Position numbers and translations under genes: made by a program. The notes beneath the pieces were generated by a model. The model saw only the letters and a program-made list of their open reading frames with translations, made no database searches and was not told the DNA's origin. From NCBI GenBank assembly GCA_036172665.1, contig CM069874.1, positions 26,061,946 to 26,125,945 of the forward strand: 64,000 bases of DNA, read 5' to 3'. Positions 41,110-53,252 of this stretch are shown one piece after another. The stretch is from Prosopocoilus inquinatus. Lineage: Eukaryota > Arthropoda > Insecta > Coleoptera > Lucanidae. Within the stretch, counting starts at the first letter, position 1. Each line of letters begins with the position of its first letter.

Positions 41110-41786
41110 TAAGGCACTCGATCTCTGTCTAAGGGCACAGGTACTACCATCATATGGTTTTGACACTTGACAGTGGGTATTTGACCTTGAACAAGCGGAC
41201 ACAATAAACTGAAAAAGCATCATCAATATATTAGAAGCTTTCCAAGTAAGATATTAAGTTTACTTAAATCCCGAAACTACTTCAATGCATAAATCTTTAA
41301 ACGGTTGACAATATCAACAGAAGTTTCAGTAATTTAGCTTTAGCTTAACTTTAAAATTAAAAATTGTGGACTAATTGTAATTTTCTATCATGTTCTATAG
41401 GTAAGCTATTAGGTTCTGGATAATGGGACTTGAAAAATAATTGGATTGAGAGAATTCCAAAAACATTTAAGATAAAAATGAGGTTTAGGACCCAGTCTAA
41501 AAAACCGTAGGTAATACCTGACAAAAAAGATACTTTTTAGGCAGAACTTTTCCATTTATCATGTTATAGCGCCTTGTAGTCGCTTACCTTTATTATAAAG
41601 TTATAGTTTGTCTCAATGAAATGGAAATTTTAAACAATTTTGCGTCCTTTTTCGTCTTGATTTACGTAAAATATTCCAGTTTGTCATTTTTGACAACCCA
41701 CTCGTTCAAGGTCAAATACCCACTGTCGCGTGTCGAAAACATATGATGGCAGTACCTGTGTCCTTAGACAGAGATCGAGTGCCTTA
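41110..41786. mobile_element. hAT-like MITE nested in the retrozyme
   Basis: 677 bp with inverted ends of about 80 bp starting TAAGGCACTCGATCTCTGTC. A perfect 8-bp target duplication TATTCATC lies at 41102-41109 and 41787-41794. The uninterrupted unit 1 shows the empty target (TATTCATC once, at 40795-40802), which proves the insertion. No coding capacity. Confidence 0.93.
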
Positions 41787-41832
41787 TATTCATCACTCTT
41801 ACATCGCAATTGCGAATAAATTGGATACGTAG

Positions 41833-41875
41833 TCTGCTGACGAAGCCCTAAGCAGGGCTGAAACAGCTGTACAGA
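41833..41875 (+). ncRNA. Hammerhead ribozyme, unit 2 (weakened)
   Basis: CTGACGA (41837-41843), stem II, GAAA (41860-41863), CAGCTG and the T-A cleavage pair are intact. Upstream bases differ, so stem I is only about 4 bp (TCTG/CAGA) and the outer stem is lost. Confidence 0.75.
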
Positions 41876-42370
41876 GGCTGCTCGAGGTTTTCACTGCAAT
41901 CAAAAACGATTTGCAACAAAATTTTTTATTATAAAGTTCCTAAGATTAGAATTTATTATATTTAAATCTTCACATATTTTTGAAAATTTGACAATTCTAA
42001 ACAATTACCATTTTTATACGCTGCCGGCTAATGGTTTGAGTAAGATTTGGTAGAACGAGTGAGATAGAAGAAAATAAAATAGTTTATGTAAAACTTTTGC
42101 AAAGTTTGGAATTAATCAGACATAAAATCGAATCTCTCTTTCAGTCTCGTTGTCTGTCTCTACAGGTAAAGGTTGTATTTGACGAGCCTTTGTGAATAGA
42201 TAACCAAGGCGGAAAGTATAGATTTCTTTCTTTTTATTTCTGTCCGTCCGTTACATACAGGGTGCATCATTCGCATCGATTTTCCCTAACTATTAATTAT
42301 AAAGAAAATGTCGTCTACAAAAGTTGTCACTTATAACGAGTTCTATCTTAATATATTACTTTGCACGTAT

Positions 42371-42803
42371 AGTGTGATTCAATATAAGTGTCCGACCTGT
42401 CAACCACACGTAGTACACAGAAAAGAAAACAAAACATCTGTATGCATTGAAGATTCAGGTATAAATTGGCTGTTGGGCACTAATGCAGCTGTACTGCGTT
42501 ACAAGAGCATGAACTCGTGTGGAATAGAACGAAATATTAGCGTTTACCTTGAAATGAAACTGTAAAACGCTTTTATGGTTTACTGCGGAAAAAAGTGTAT
42601 AATACGCAATTCTTTCATTCAAATTTCATACTCGGGTATGTATACATAAGAAATGAATCATAATTTCCATTTTGTATTCAAAGGAGGTTGATTTCTGAAA
42701 TACCTCTGACAGAATTATTTCTTGCAGTTCCACACTTGCATGACCTTAGTGAATAACTGAATAACGCTCCTAACGGGTCGGACACTGATTCTGAATCAAC
42801 TTA
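42371..42803. mobile_element. MITE family A, copy 2
   Basis: About 75-80% similar by eye to 618-1087 over its whole length, in the same orientation. Shared blocks include GTAGTACACAGAAAAGAAAAC and TTCAAAGGAGGTTGATTTCT. Terminal repeats are more decayed (GTGATTCA...TGAATCAA). A short open frame spanning it has no coding support. Confidence 0.75.
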
Positions 42804-45800
42804 TACTTTTTTTTTAACGGAATGTACAATGCAGATAGTTTTGCAGTATTTATTACAGAAGATCTTAAATATTACCAAGGACCACATTTTTTTCATTTAA
42901 AAGAAAGAATTGTTTTCGTAATAGAATTAATTAAAATTGAAATAAGCTACAATTTTTCCTTTTTGCTAAAATATGATTAGTCGTGATTTTCTCTGGTCAT
43001 TTTTCTTAATCCAAAATAAGTTTTTAATACCAGAAGGGGTCGGCACATTCGTAACGTACCTACATCCAGGGCGCGTTTTAATAACGCATTAGTTCTCCCC
43101 GTTCGCAAATATAATCCAGGTGAGTTTCCAGTAATAAGAGAGGGCGCATGAAAATTTAATAGCAGCAGAAATTCTGAATCATGCGCTAAATTGTTTATTA
43201 TTTTGCGCGGACGTAGTCTAATCACGATGTGCTGTCGGTCTTGCACGTTAACAACGATTCAACGGTGATAAATGTTTAATGATTCATTTCAGTTGAAAGC
43301 TCGTATACTACAATCACCTAACTGCGTCTGCTAGGTCGGGTACTATCTGAACGTTGCTACTGGATGAATTATTGTAAACATTTTTCGTAATATACTGTAT
43401 GTCTTATGAACATTTTTATGAAGCAAAAATCTACAATGTGATCGAAAATAAAATGATTCAGAGTAAGTCATGATGCAGTTTCTTTTTACCATTTATGAAA
43501 TAATTTGAAAAATGGGCGTTTTGTGTGCGAGCTCGAACATTTTGAAATAACAAAAATGTCACTGCCAAGTACAACCATTAAATTCAACAATATTACCAAT
43601 TTGTTTCAATATTAAATTTATTTCCGTTTGCGTGATACTAATGATTTTATTTATGGTTCCAAGTTACAAAACTAACAAACTAATCATTTTCGAGAGTAAA
43701 GATTCAAATATTTCCGAAATTTAGATTACGAAGCGGCCTGTGTGTTCGGGAAAGCTTTTCGTTTATTACACCTCAGCAACTATCCTACACCAAGGAAACT
43801 TAATTTTCTTTTCGCCGGGAGGTTGTTGTCTTACATCTACTTTATTGCATTTTCTTATTTACTCAATTTCGTTCCGAACTCATCGCTCGCTCGTGATACC
43901 GTGCCTTCTTATCTACCGAAAATATGTCGCGCATGACGGTTTTCCGGTGCGGAAGAAAACGTATCCTGTAAATTCGCCTGTATAAGTCCTGCACCAGAGA
44001 TGCTGTTCCATACTTCATATTTATTGCCTTTTAATAACCTGGAATACAAGAGTTATTGAACTCTTATATCGAAACGAAACTTGAACTTCGACTGACTTTG
44101 TATTTTATATTCTTTGATTACATGTTAGTATCAGCAGTTCTCTTAAAGTTATTAGTTCGGCATTAGGCCAAAGTCTCTTTATTGTAAAAGTTAGCATACA
44201 AGATGCCATTTTGAAAACGACATAAGGTCAGTGTAGAGTTGGTTGCATGTACTCGGATGTGGTATTAAGAAGGGAAATTATTTGTTAATGGTACTTTATT
44301 TTCAATAATAAAACTATTCTCAATAAGAAAGTCGTGTAAATTAATGGTAAGTTCAACATTCAACTATATTTACTTGATGAAGGTCCTATACTAGTAACGC
44401 TCACATGACGGAATATTAGATTTGAAAAACGTCAAGATGACTAAAATCCGGAAATGAGAATTTCTTTTAAAATAAACTTAACACTGTGAAACAATAACAA
44501 TAAACAACTCAAATAAAAATGTTCTCTATAACTAATATACATAATATAATTTTTAATGAATACATGTATAGTCATGAACAATAAATTTTGGCCGTTATTA
44601 ATTGTCGTAAAAGATCGGTACCTGACTTGTGCTTAGTTAAAAATGCGGAGACTGATATATATAATTTATTTTCGACACTTTTTGGTAAAAGATATATTTG
44701 TTTTTTCTTTCATATCTAGAATTAAAAATAAAGCTTTGATTGCAAATGTCAACTAAAATTTAGTGCTCACGATTGTAAGTTTGTCTTTGCAGAAAAATTC
44801 TGACATCATTCAAAAATAATTCTTTCCTACGTTACGGTAACGTTCTTAAACAGAATGCGGTTTATTTTTTAATAAGGATGAGTAACGTCAGACGCAATTA
44901 CACGCAATAAATTATACGTGAGAATTTCATCGAACCTGCATTAGGTTGATATTTTTTTAATTAAAATCTTTTTAAATTGTAAACTGGTTTTCACGTTCCA
45001 TTTAGTATATACTTTTTTATATTTTAAATTTTCCTAAAGTGTTTTGTAAACTAAATTTTACGTGTTCTTAATATATTGTTATATTTAAAATTTGGGCAGT
45101 TTTATTTGAGATATTCTTGTAAGAAAAGTTTTCATTTTGAAGTCCAAGGAGAGCAAAACCAGAGAGAGAGAAAGACAAAAGGGCGAATTATTTTCGACAA
45201 TTCTAAAACTACAGGTAAAATGCCATTCGAGCAACCGTGGGAAACAAATTGGAAAATCGATTTCTAGCTTGTTTTACTAAACCAGTGCACTACCAACAAA
45301 GAAATTGATATCCAACTTTGTACGGATTGCTTGAAAGAATTTGGGACAACAGAGAATAAAAAGTGATTTTCCAATCCCCGTCCGCATGTATTTTACAAGA
45401 CTGTTATAGAAAACTGAATTTCAATATAAATTTTCTACATGTAACACTTATTCAGCGTATTTTTACACAACTTTAGGTCGACTTTTCATTATTAAAAAAT
45501 AAACTATAGGTTAATTAAGACCAGGTTGCCATCAATGTGAATCAAGATCGCTTCGACAAATTTTACGATTAATATTTTTTTGCAGAGAAGGCTTCGTAAT
45601 CCACAATTGGTGGAAAATCACTAATCGTCACATTCCCCGACTGCTCAATTTGACGGATCGGACACTATTTACTTCGATGTTGACATTTTCATGGAATGGT
45701 GTTGAGATGGTGTACTTTTCTACTTGTACATTTCATTGTTACCCTTACAGCAAGAAAGATTTTGCTTTTATCCTTAGCTAGAAATTAAAAATTACTGCCG

Positions 45801-47060
45801 CATCAGAATAAGACAAAAAGAAATTAAGTTCTCTTGTATTTATCTTTGGCGTTCTCTATTACGCCGTTAGTTTAGGTAAGGATTATAAACGCAAATTGTG
45901 CAAAGCATGCAAATACGTGCTTTAGCCTCCGTATCCCTTAATCCAGGCGTTTTTTTCATCGTAAAATAGACTCTGGGGAACTAAATACCAGACAGATTTT
46001 CTCTTTTCGTTAATGAAATTAAAAAATTTAATTAAGTAAAATAATTATCTCAGAGAGGGATATTGATTTTAAATGATTATTTATGTGTGAAGAATTTTTA
46101 TCTTTCTTAACTAAATCTACGATTTCTTTTTATCTATTGAAAAGTGTCATCATACTTGATCTGCCACGACTCTTATATTTATGGAATCTCGTGTCAAAAC
46201 GAATAAACAATTTTTCAGTTTTATATGAACATCAATTCATTTTGCAAACACATACAAATAAAAATAATAACCGTTCTCTAAGGCTATGTAAAACATTGCT
46301 ACCGTTTTCAGGAAATACAGGAAATATTTACACTTTACTTCGTTCGTTTATTCTGCATAACAACCCCTTGGAAAACTTAAAATAACACCTTGTACCAGTA
46401 ATGAGTCATTTAATTGTTATTTAGTTAAATACAAACAGATGAAATAATTATTGTAACTAGCAATATGAAATACATAAAGTTAAAAAATTATACAATTACA
46501 TAGCACGTAACAGGAAATGTTTTTTTCTATAAAACGTAAAGTATTTCAAGGTGCAACTTCCAATGTTCACTGAGCTGATAGGTACAGGAGTTTATTTCTA
46601 CTGCACTTTATTATCGATTCGGAAAGTAAGTTCTGGGGCCACGTTTTACGTACAGCCCTAGAGCGTTTAAGTAAATTATTTGGTACCAAGTGTTAAGTGA
46701 AATTTAATCAGAGTACGTTTGCATAGTTTCCATTTATGAATTAACACATGTGAATTGGTTTGTTTTGTTACATTATTACAAAGATGGATGAGCCTTTAAA
46801 CTATGGATTTTATAAACGCTAGCATCGCATTTTTCTGTGAAAAATTTAATTGCTGCTTGTTTACGTGAATTAAAAAGGAAATTTGAAAAGTCCTAAAAAT
46901 AACAGCAATATTGAGTATACAAATAATGTGTTCGAATCGATTAATCTGTTAATATGTACATTAATTTTGTTATCGCCGTGAAATAGATGACGGGACTGAA
47001 CACTTAAAACTCATGACAATATTGTAACGCAATTTACTATCGTCAGAGTGCTTCGAACTT
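42804..47060. other. Intergenic, nothing recognised
   Basis: AT-rich sequence; the open stretches (e.g. 42977-43246, 43740-43985, 46083-46385) have no recognisable domains. No RNA genes were seen. Confidence 0.45.
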
Positions 47061-47070
47061 TGTGAAATGA

Positions 47071-47136
47071 TACTTGAAGTTCCAATGAAATATATTTGAA
47101 GTTCCAATGGTATATACTTGAAGTTCCAATGAAGTA
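47071..47136. repeat. 22-bp tandem repeat, three copies
   Basis: TACTTGAAGTTCCAATGAA-type units start at 47071, 47093 and 47115, a period of exactly 22 bp. Confidence 0.85.
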
Positions 47137-47199
47137 TAATATATTAACACATATTATATCTCGTAATATAGCAATACATTACGGGAATTCCGTTTATAC

Positions 47200-49020
47200 A
47201 AGTAACGTACTGTGTTTGTTTTATCATGGAAAATATGATACATATTAACGTAAAACCTAGACGCGATCAAGAGTCGGCAAATAATTTTGGTTTGTTCTAT
47301 TTTGGTTACTGCATTCCCCTTCCCTTTCTTCCGAGAACCTTTGTCCATCAACTTCGTTGAAAACGTGTTCTTCTTCATCTTCAGGCCTTGTATTCGTACT
47401 TCCTCGATGTCGTCGAAATCCACAACATTGGCAACGTCATCCTTATGATCTGAACGAACTAATACTTGAATTGACAACTTAATTTCGGCAAAACGGCGGG
47501 GCTGCTCAGAGTTATTCTTGTTTGAAGAAGTCTTCACATTAACTCCGCCCCCAACAGCAAAGTCACGATTACATTTTTCAATGAAGCTTACAACGAGACT
47601 TATCACAACTTTCTTCTTATCAGGTGACCAAATTTGGTAAGCCTTCGACTCTTGAGCGTATCCCAGAAAGATACCTTCTCGCCCGTTTGTTTTTTCCTGG
47701 CTCCCTGTTGAAGTAAATAACTCTGGAGCCGATAATTCAAAAAATAATACAATGTACTTTCTCCATCCATGCCTCGAACAGTGTCCGACCATTCAGGCTT
47801 CTTGTAGGCATTTTATAGATTCTGATTCTCAACAAAGCTATGAAGTCACTCATAGCTTTAAACACTCCGGCGTTTGATCTGAGGAACCTTACTTCGCACC
47901 TCCTAGTTTTGTCATAGATGAACTCTACAAAATATTTCGATCCTCCAATAGATGCCGCCCTCATAGGACCACACACGTCCGTGTGTATAATTTCCAAGGT
48001 GTCGTCTGTTCCTGTACGATCTCTCTGAAAACAGAGTTCTTTCTTTCCTTTCCTACAATAAGGTTCTAAATCGACACACTTCGTGTTCAGGTAGCGACAT
48101 TAGTGATTTTTTCTATCTATCCTTGTCGACCGTAGACTACTACCATCGTAGTAAACAGAATTCCCTAAAAGTGTTGATTTTCTTGTTGCTCTTGTGACAT
48201 TTGTATTTGTTATCTTTGTTACACAATAAACTCGGAATGGGAATGGGAAGGCGTTACCTGAACGCATGTGTTGATTTAGTGACTTTATCATACAGACGTC
48301 ATATTTCAACTGTTTCTTTGTTCCTTCAAGTTGAACTCCGCTTACGATACCAACCACCCCTGTGTAAAGCATAAAGGATATCCCTCACATTTTGCATGTT
48401 GATTCTTAAGTCAGGGACATGCAAGGTGCTCTGAAGGGATATTTTGACATTTTTATTATCACCTAATACATTTACCTTGGACCGAACTGTTCCTTCTCCA
48501 ACTGCCTTTGTTGTTGCATTATTTGCGAGATTTATTTAACATGCCGCGCTTGGAATCACGGATTTCAGTAAACAAATTTAAGTCTTTGCGTAAGTAGGAA
48601 GTTGTACTATTGTCCAGACGTCATCCGCAAATGTTTTTGTTCACATTTGCCACAGTTTAGGCGAATGTGTTAAGGCAAACGTCTTTCATGCACTTTGCCG
48701 ACTGTTGGTTTTTGAAAGCCTAATCAGTCAATTTTTGTCCGAATTGTCTATATTTGCAATATCGCATAAAACTTCTTCCTTTAGATCGTTCCACTATTTC
48801 AGAATCATTCGTACGCGCTTTAGGTTTCATTTTTAGCTTCTGCCATCCACCTCTTTTATTCACTATTATAGCACCCGACGTTTCGCTCTGTGTAATGTTC
48901 TTACGTGCGTCATATTCTTTAATCATTTTCACACGAAGAGCTTCTGGCATTGGTAGGTCATCCTGAGACTCGATGGCAATTCGAAAATTTTCAAAACTTG
49001 CAGGTATACTGTATAACAAC
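47200..49020 (-). pseudogene. Decayed copia gag-pol fragment
   Basis: On minus, a gag piece (about 49018-48870) reads LLYSIPASFENFRIAIESQD and LRVKMIKEYDARK, homologous to the gag at 15300-15250. Protease-region debris follows around 48360-48620. An integrase piece with IIHTDVCGPMRAASIGGSKY is at 47820-47997, and a post-integrase piece REGIFLGYAQESKAYQIW at about 47610-47680. The frame is broken repeatedly and the integrase centre is deleted. It is a copia family related to but distinct from the element at 11348-16093. Confidence 0.82.
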
Positions 49021-49264
49021 ATAATTATAATAATAATAACTTTATTTGGATAATTTAGAATATACAAAATTAATATATGATATTAGCTAAATTAAAATTA
49101 CATTAAATTATCCAAATCACAAGGTAAGATTCAGATGGCCTCTGCTTTTAAATCTACATCTTGATTTCAACTTAAGTTTTCACCTTATAAAATTGCCTAC
49201 TCTAAAATAAATAATTAATATAAACAAAAAAAAACAAGTAAATAACAAATATCAGTTCCTATTT
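49021..49264 (-). other. Possible LINE or SINE 3' tail
   Basis: On minus, AT-rich sequence ends CCAAATAAAGTTATTATTAT followed by a short (TTA)n, resembling the 3' end of a non-LTR element. It truncates the copia gag fragment. CAGCAC at 49265-49270 would be the left target duplication of Polinton-2. Confidence 0.35.
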
Positions 49265-49270
49265 CAGCAC

Positions 49271-50004
49271 AGTAGTATAGCAAGCGGGATCCTAGGACAC
49301 TTCGATGGCATGTTCCATCCGAAGAGACCACCGTTGAAATCCAACCCCAATTGTAGGGGGTGTTTTTATCGGTGAAGAAGTAACCCCTGTTGGTTCTTGT
49401 GCATGTCGTCAATGACCAGAGGGTGTAAGAAGTGGTCAATGACCAGAGGCTTTCAAGGTCGGGGCTTGTGGACAATGCTGGAGAGGCCTAAGAAGAAGAA
49501 GTCTTTCAAGGTCATCGTCAATGACCAGAGGCCTAAGAAGAAGAAGTGGAGGCTGGAGGAGCCTCGCCGCGGTTGCGCTGACCTTTGTACTGTCCTAGTA
49601 CGAGCGGTATTTCTTGAACGCGTATCGTTTCGCAGGTTTGAACAGAATTTTTGCGCTACCTGTCACACACAGGTGACACTTGTTTGTGTCGGTTTTTTTT
49701 TTGGTTGCTTACTGATTGAAAAAAAAAAAAATGCAAAAATGTAGATTTTTAGGAATCTGTGTTCGAACGTCGCTAGGGGGGGATCAGACGAGCGGTTACG
49801 CAAAGACGATAAGAGACGCTAGGTCAAACGAGGGATCAGGAAACTGATAAGACGCTTCGTTAGAATGTAATATTTTATTTCAGACTTGTTCTAATATAAT
49901 ATTACAATTTTTACAAATAAAAAAAACTTTTAGTTATAATTTACAAATAAAATAATTAGGATTTGTTCGGTTGTGGTGTGGATGATGATGATGATGATGT
50001 TTGT
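49271..50004. repeat. Polinton-2 left terminal inverted repeat
   Basis: 734 bp matching both Polinton-1 repeats, with the three GTCAATGACCAGAGG words, the poly(A) signal and the coding end of the secreted protein gene. No terminal duplication. Confidence 0.9.
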
Positions 50005-50684
50005 GTATTAAGTTGTTGTCTTAATCTTCTGTTATTTTTTCGACAGGTATTAAGTGTTACACCCATTTTATTTCTTCGTTCCAAACAATCTTCTTCTCTG
50101 TCAATGCAATCGTTGATATTTTTATACATTTTGTTTTGATTCGCCTGTTGTTTCAATAGTTCATCAATTGTTATATGTAGTTTCTTGCTACAATTGTTGG
50201 AATCCGCTCCAATCATATACAATTCATGTGTCAATGTATCGATTTGATTTAATAAACGTGATACGTTTTTCTTGTATTCGTTAATTAGAGAATATGCTAT
50301 GTTTATTTTTTCGTCTAAGACATGTAATTTTTCTGTTGAAGTTTTATTTAATACTTGCATAGATGATTCTAATAAAATATTTTCTTTTATTAGTTTAATT
50401 CTTTCTGTATTAACGACTTCTTCACTTAAGTTTGTGACCCTTTTTTCACAATTTTCAATTTGTTGAATGTACTTATCGTTTAAATCTATTTCGTTGGCAT
50501 GTAATTGAATGTATTCATCGAGCTCCTTTGTACATTCTTGATATATGATAAAACTGCTATTATAAAGTGTGTCGTATTCAGCTTGAGCGGTTTCATAACT
50601 TTGTTTATAGTATTCACATGAGTCAGTGGTATTGCACTGAATGCGCGTAATGGTAATGAAAAGTAATGCGATTAAGGTTCTCAT
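49956..50684 (-). CDS. Secreted coiled-coil glycoprotein, Polinton-2
   Basis: Same 242-aa protein as at 32786-33514: N-terminal signal peptide, charged helical body with several N-glycosylation sites, C-terminal Ser run encoded inside the terminal repeat. It is preserved without disruption although the adjacent capsid gene is broken. Confidence 0.78.
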   Translation of the reverse strand: MRTLIALLFITITRIQCNTTDSCEYYKQSYETAQAEYDTLYNSSFIIYQECTKELDEYIQLHANEIDLNDKYIQQIENCEKRVTNLSEEVVNTERIKLIKENILLESSMQVLNKTSTEKLHVLDEKINIAYSLINEYKKNVSRLLNQIDTLTHELYMIGADSNNCSKKLHITIDELLKQQANQNKMYKNINDCIDREEDCLERRNKMGVTLNTCRKNNRRLRQQLNTQTSSSSSSTPQPNKS

Positions 50685-50755
50685 CTTGCCCGGTGCAATG
50701 ATTAAAATATACTGAATCAGATGTGTAAAAAATTAAATAATAAGTTCTCCCCTTC

Positions 50756-50884
50756 CTACTGCCAATGTTTTTTTCCGTAGAGGTCTTTCTGTAATTGATC
50801 CATCATACAAGATATACATTTGTGTTCTGGTATATCTGTCTCTCCTTTACATTTAGGGCACTTGTACTTCACCGGAACGGGCAT
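50756..50884 (-). CDS. 42-aa zinc-ribbon-like protein, Polinton-2
   Basis: Second copy of the CPKC/CISC mini-protein at 32586-32714, in the same place beside the capsid gene. Confidence 0.65.
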   Translation of the reverse strand: MPVPVKYKCPKCKGETDIPEHKCISCMMDQLQKDLYGKKHWQ

Positions 50885-50940
50885 CTTTTCGAGAATGAAT
50901 GAATAAAATGACTACACAACACTTTATTTATAATTAATTT

Positions 50941-52153
50941 TTAAAACATTTTTACAGCATTTGTAAGTGGATTATATTTTACTAATCTATCATGCAAAAT
51001 GAGACAAAAAGCGCAGGTGTTTGCGGGAATATTTTTATTAGTTTCAAATTCTAATCTTATGTCTACGGTCCCGGATTTGAGTGTTTCGTTTTGTCGGCTA
51101 CAATCGATCACAACGAGCGGTGCTAAATCTTTAAATTTCGTAAAGCTAAGACACGGTTCGCCTGCGGTTTTATAATAATAGGATTGTTGAAATTGAGCGT
51201 ACATTTCGTACAAGATTGCAAATTGATGTTTGTCAAAATTTAAATTTAAATTATCATAAGGATAGACTTCAGAATTTAAATATAGTTTCATGTTTGTTAA
51301 GTTACAATGATCAAATTGGCTGACATTTTTTGAAGCGTCATTTTTTCTACTAGTTTGAAAACCGACAATAACGAAACGAGGTTTCTCCAATTGGCTGCTA
51401 GCTTTAACGTTCCACGTGTGCCTCATCGTCTGCTGTAGGAGAGGTAGTTCGTGTAGTTCCCAGTTTCTGAATGCGATCTCGAGATCTCTTCCTTTATCGA
51501 TATATCCGAGCAATTGTAATTTTTCAGCGTCGGCTACTCGAACGTGAGGAATTTTCCATAGAATTTTTAAAAGTTCTATTTTAGGTTTTTCCCCGTTCTT
51601 CGTGGTAATTGTCGCATTAAGATCTGAAGAACTTCGAATGAGCACTAATTCCTGTCGTACGTTCACTAAAATTTTTTTAAAATCTTCACAAAATCCGAGC
51701 AAAATCTTCAGCGGAACGCAAACGCTAAAATTTCCTGTCGTTAAGTCGGTGATTGTAGGATTCTCAAGATGATTCCAGCCGGCATTGTTGTATCGTGTGC
51801 AGTCGTTGTGCGTAAAAGAAATGTATCCTTTTATGGTTGACGTTATGCCAGGATTTCGAGCGCGATCTATGACCGATCCACCGAGTTCTGATTTCATCGA
51901 ACAGAAAAGCAATACCGTTATTGATAAAGTTCAAAGTATTGCTGATTTTGTTGTCCTGATCGAGTATTTTCCCTTCGATGTACAGGTAACTTTGAGATGG
52001 TAACGTGTAGATGTCCTGCGTTTGAATCGGTAGTCGAATTTCATCTGATTTATTTAACGTGGTGTTTGCGTACGGTGGATGACTGTGTATTTCACAGTTT
52101 GTAATAGAATCGTCCGTGAAAACGTGCTCACCAATGTTTAACATACCGAAACT

Positions 52154-52156
<3 letters not shown>
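50941..52156 (-). pseudogene. Major capsid protein, frameshifted
   Basis: Same gene as 31309-32529 but 5 nt are missing near 51888, within the codons for the FDEIRYELGG segment (about residue 91 of 406). Translation from ATG 52156 leaves the frame there and stops at 51764. The remaining three quarters, including both C-terminal jelly-roll landmarks, stay open in another frame (down to 50941). The product would be a short N-terminal peptide, so this copy cannot make capsid shells alone. Confidence 0.95.
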
Positions 52157-52189
<33 letters not shown>

Positions 52190-52194
52190 CTTCT

Positions 52195-52338
52195 TTATAA
52201 TAATTGAAAACCCAACGATAATAAAAACTGTTTATTTTCAGAAGTTAATTCCTTTAACTGCTTCTTTAAACTGAACCTCTTACATGTAAATTGTCTTTTT
52301 ATATCCTTAAACGGAAAAATATTGTACTGAAACACCAT
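52195..52338 (-). CDS. Conserved 47-aa Polinton protein, Polinton-2
   Basis: Copy of 31133-31276 with the same peptide; the T-run (A-tract on minus) before its ATG is longer here, 19 versus 15. Confidence 0.72.
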   Translation of the reverse strand: MVFQYNIFPFKDIKRQFTCKRFSLKKQLKELTSENKQFLLSLGFQLL

Positions 52339-52354
52339 TTTTTTTTTTTTTTTT

Positions 52355-53200
52355 TTACTTTAACTCTTTTAAATGAAGTCTTATTGTTCTGATTTCGTTT
52401 TGAAAATTGACTAAATTTCTATCTTGGTCTAGTATTTTAATGACGATTTCATCGATGTAGTTGGTATTGATTGGTAGATAAATGACGTTGTTTACTTTTT
52501 CTATTATTCTATAACCTGGAGGTGCTTGAGGAAAGAATATGTGTAGCACGTGATCTTGATTGTTATTATTATAAGAATTCGTAATTAGATTGCATTCGAC
52601 GCAAATCGCATTGACTTTAGAAATATTAATAGCAAAATCGGATATGTGTTTTTTATTTGCGCTCAGTTTTCTTCTGTTAAATCCCAACAGAGGTGCAATA
52701 GAATTTGATTTTTCGAAATGTATAATCTTGTTACTTTTTAACTCATACTTCAATGTATTATGATTCGTATTTGCTTTTAGTACTATGACCTCATCATCAT
52801 TAGCGGTTGTATTTATATTTCTGTCAGGGAACATAAATTTGGGTGTTATATAAGGATCCTCATTATCTTTATTGATAACGTTTCCATTTTTCTTTTTTGT
52901 AGACAATAATTTATTATTACTACTACTACCTTTTTGATTTTTGAAATTAATTTCAACCAATCGAGACTTTATGTAGTTTTCGATATCTTCGACTTCATAA
53001 GCGCCTTCTGGAATTTCTATAATGTGTTTGTCTATGTAAAATTTATTGTTTGTTTCATCGACGTTGGGAATGGCATTGTACGAATAAAAATCAATCAGTC
53101 CGAGAACGTACGTTTTCTTATTATCTAAAATAATCGGAGGATATATTTGTGCGGTTAAAACGGATTCCTTGCCCGATAACGTGAACGTATAGAAAGACAT
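52355..53200 (-). CDS. Minor capsid (penton) protein, Polinton-2
   Basis: 281 aa, same sequence as at 30275-31120, from ATG 53200. Intact single-jelly-roll penton protein. Confidence 0.92.
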   Translation of the reverse strand: MSFYTFTLSGKESVLTAQIYPPIILDNKKTYVLGLIDFYSYNAIPNVDETNNKFYIDKHIIEIPEGAYEVEDIENYIKSRLVEINFKNQKGSSSNNKLLSTKKKNGNVINKDNEDPYITPKFMFPDRNINTTANDDEVIVLKANTNHNTLKYELKSNKIIHFEKSNSIAPLLGFNRRKLSANKKHISDFAINISKVNAICVECNLITNSYNNNNQDHVLHIFFPQAPPGYRIIEKVNNVIYLPINTNYIDEIVIKILDQDRNLVNFQNEIRTIRLHLKELK

Positions 53201-53252
53201 TTTTACTAGGTCAACGGTTATCAAGCGAATGAAACACTAAATATGATTTATT

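Larger units (their letters stand above)
40711..41928 (+). mobile_element. Retrozyme-like tandem dimer of hammerhead units
   Basis: Two head-to-tail units starting ATTAGGAGCAAATCCGCTTC at 40711 and 41020 (period 309 bp), each with a hammerhead ribozyme. Unit 2 has lost about 33 bp before its ribozyme and carries a 677-bp hAT-like insertion. The 10-bp direct repeat TTATAAAGTT flanks the whole (40701-40710, 41929-41938). Small non-coding tandem units with a hammerhead, flanked by a target duplication, match the animal retrozymes described as circular-RNA-producing retroelements. Whether this copy is transcribed is unknown. Confidence 0.82.

Noticed and set aside
42308..42565. 85-codon frame with a CPTC motif
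   Set aside because: It lies over MITE family A, and the homologous copy at 618-1087 has stops in this frame.
42977..43246. 89-codon minus-strand frame
   Set aside because: No domain, no neighbouring support, and composition as expected for chance open sequence.
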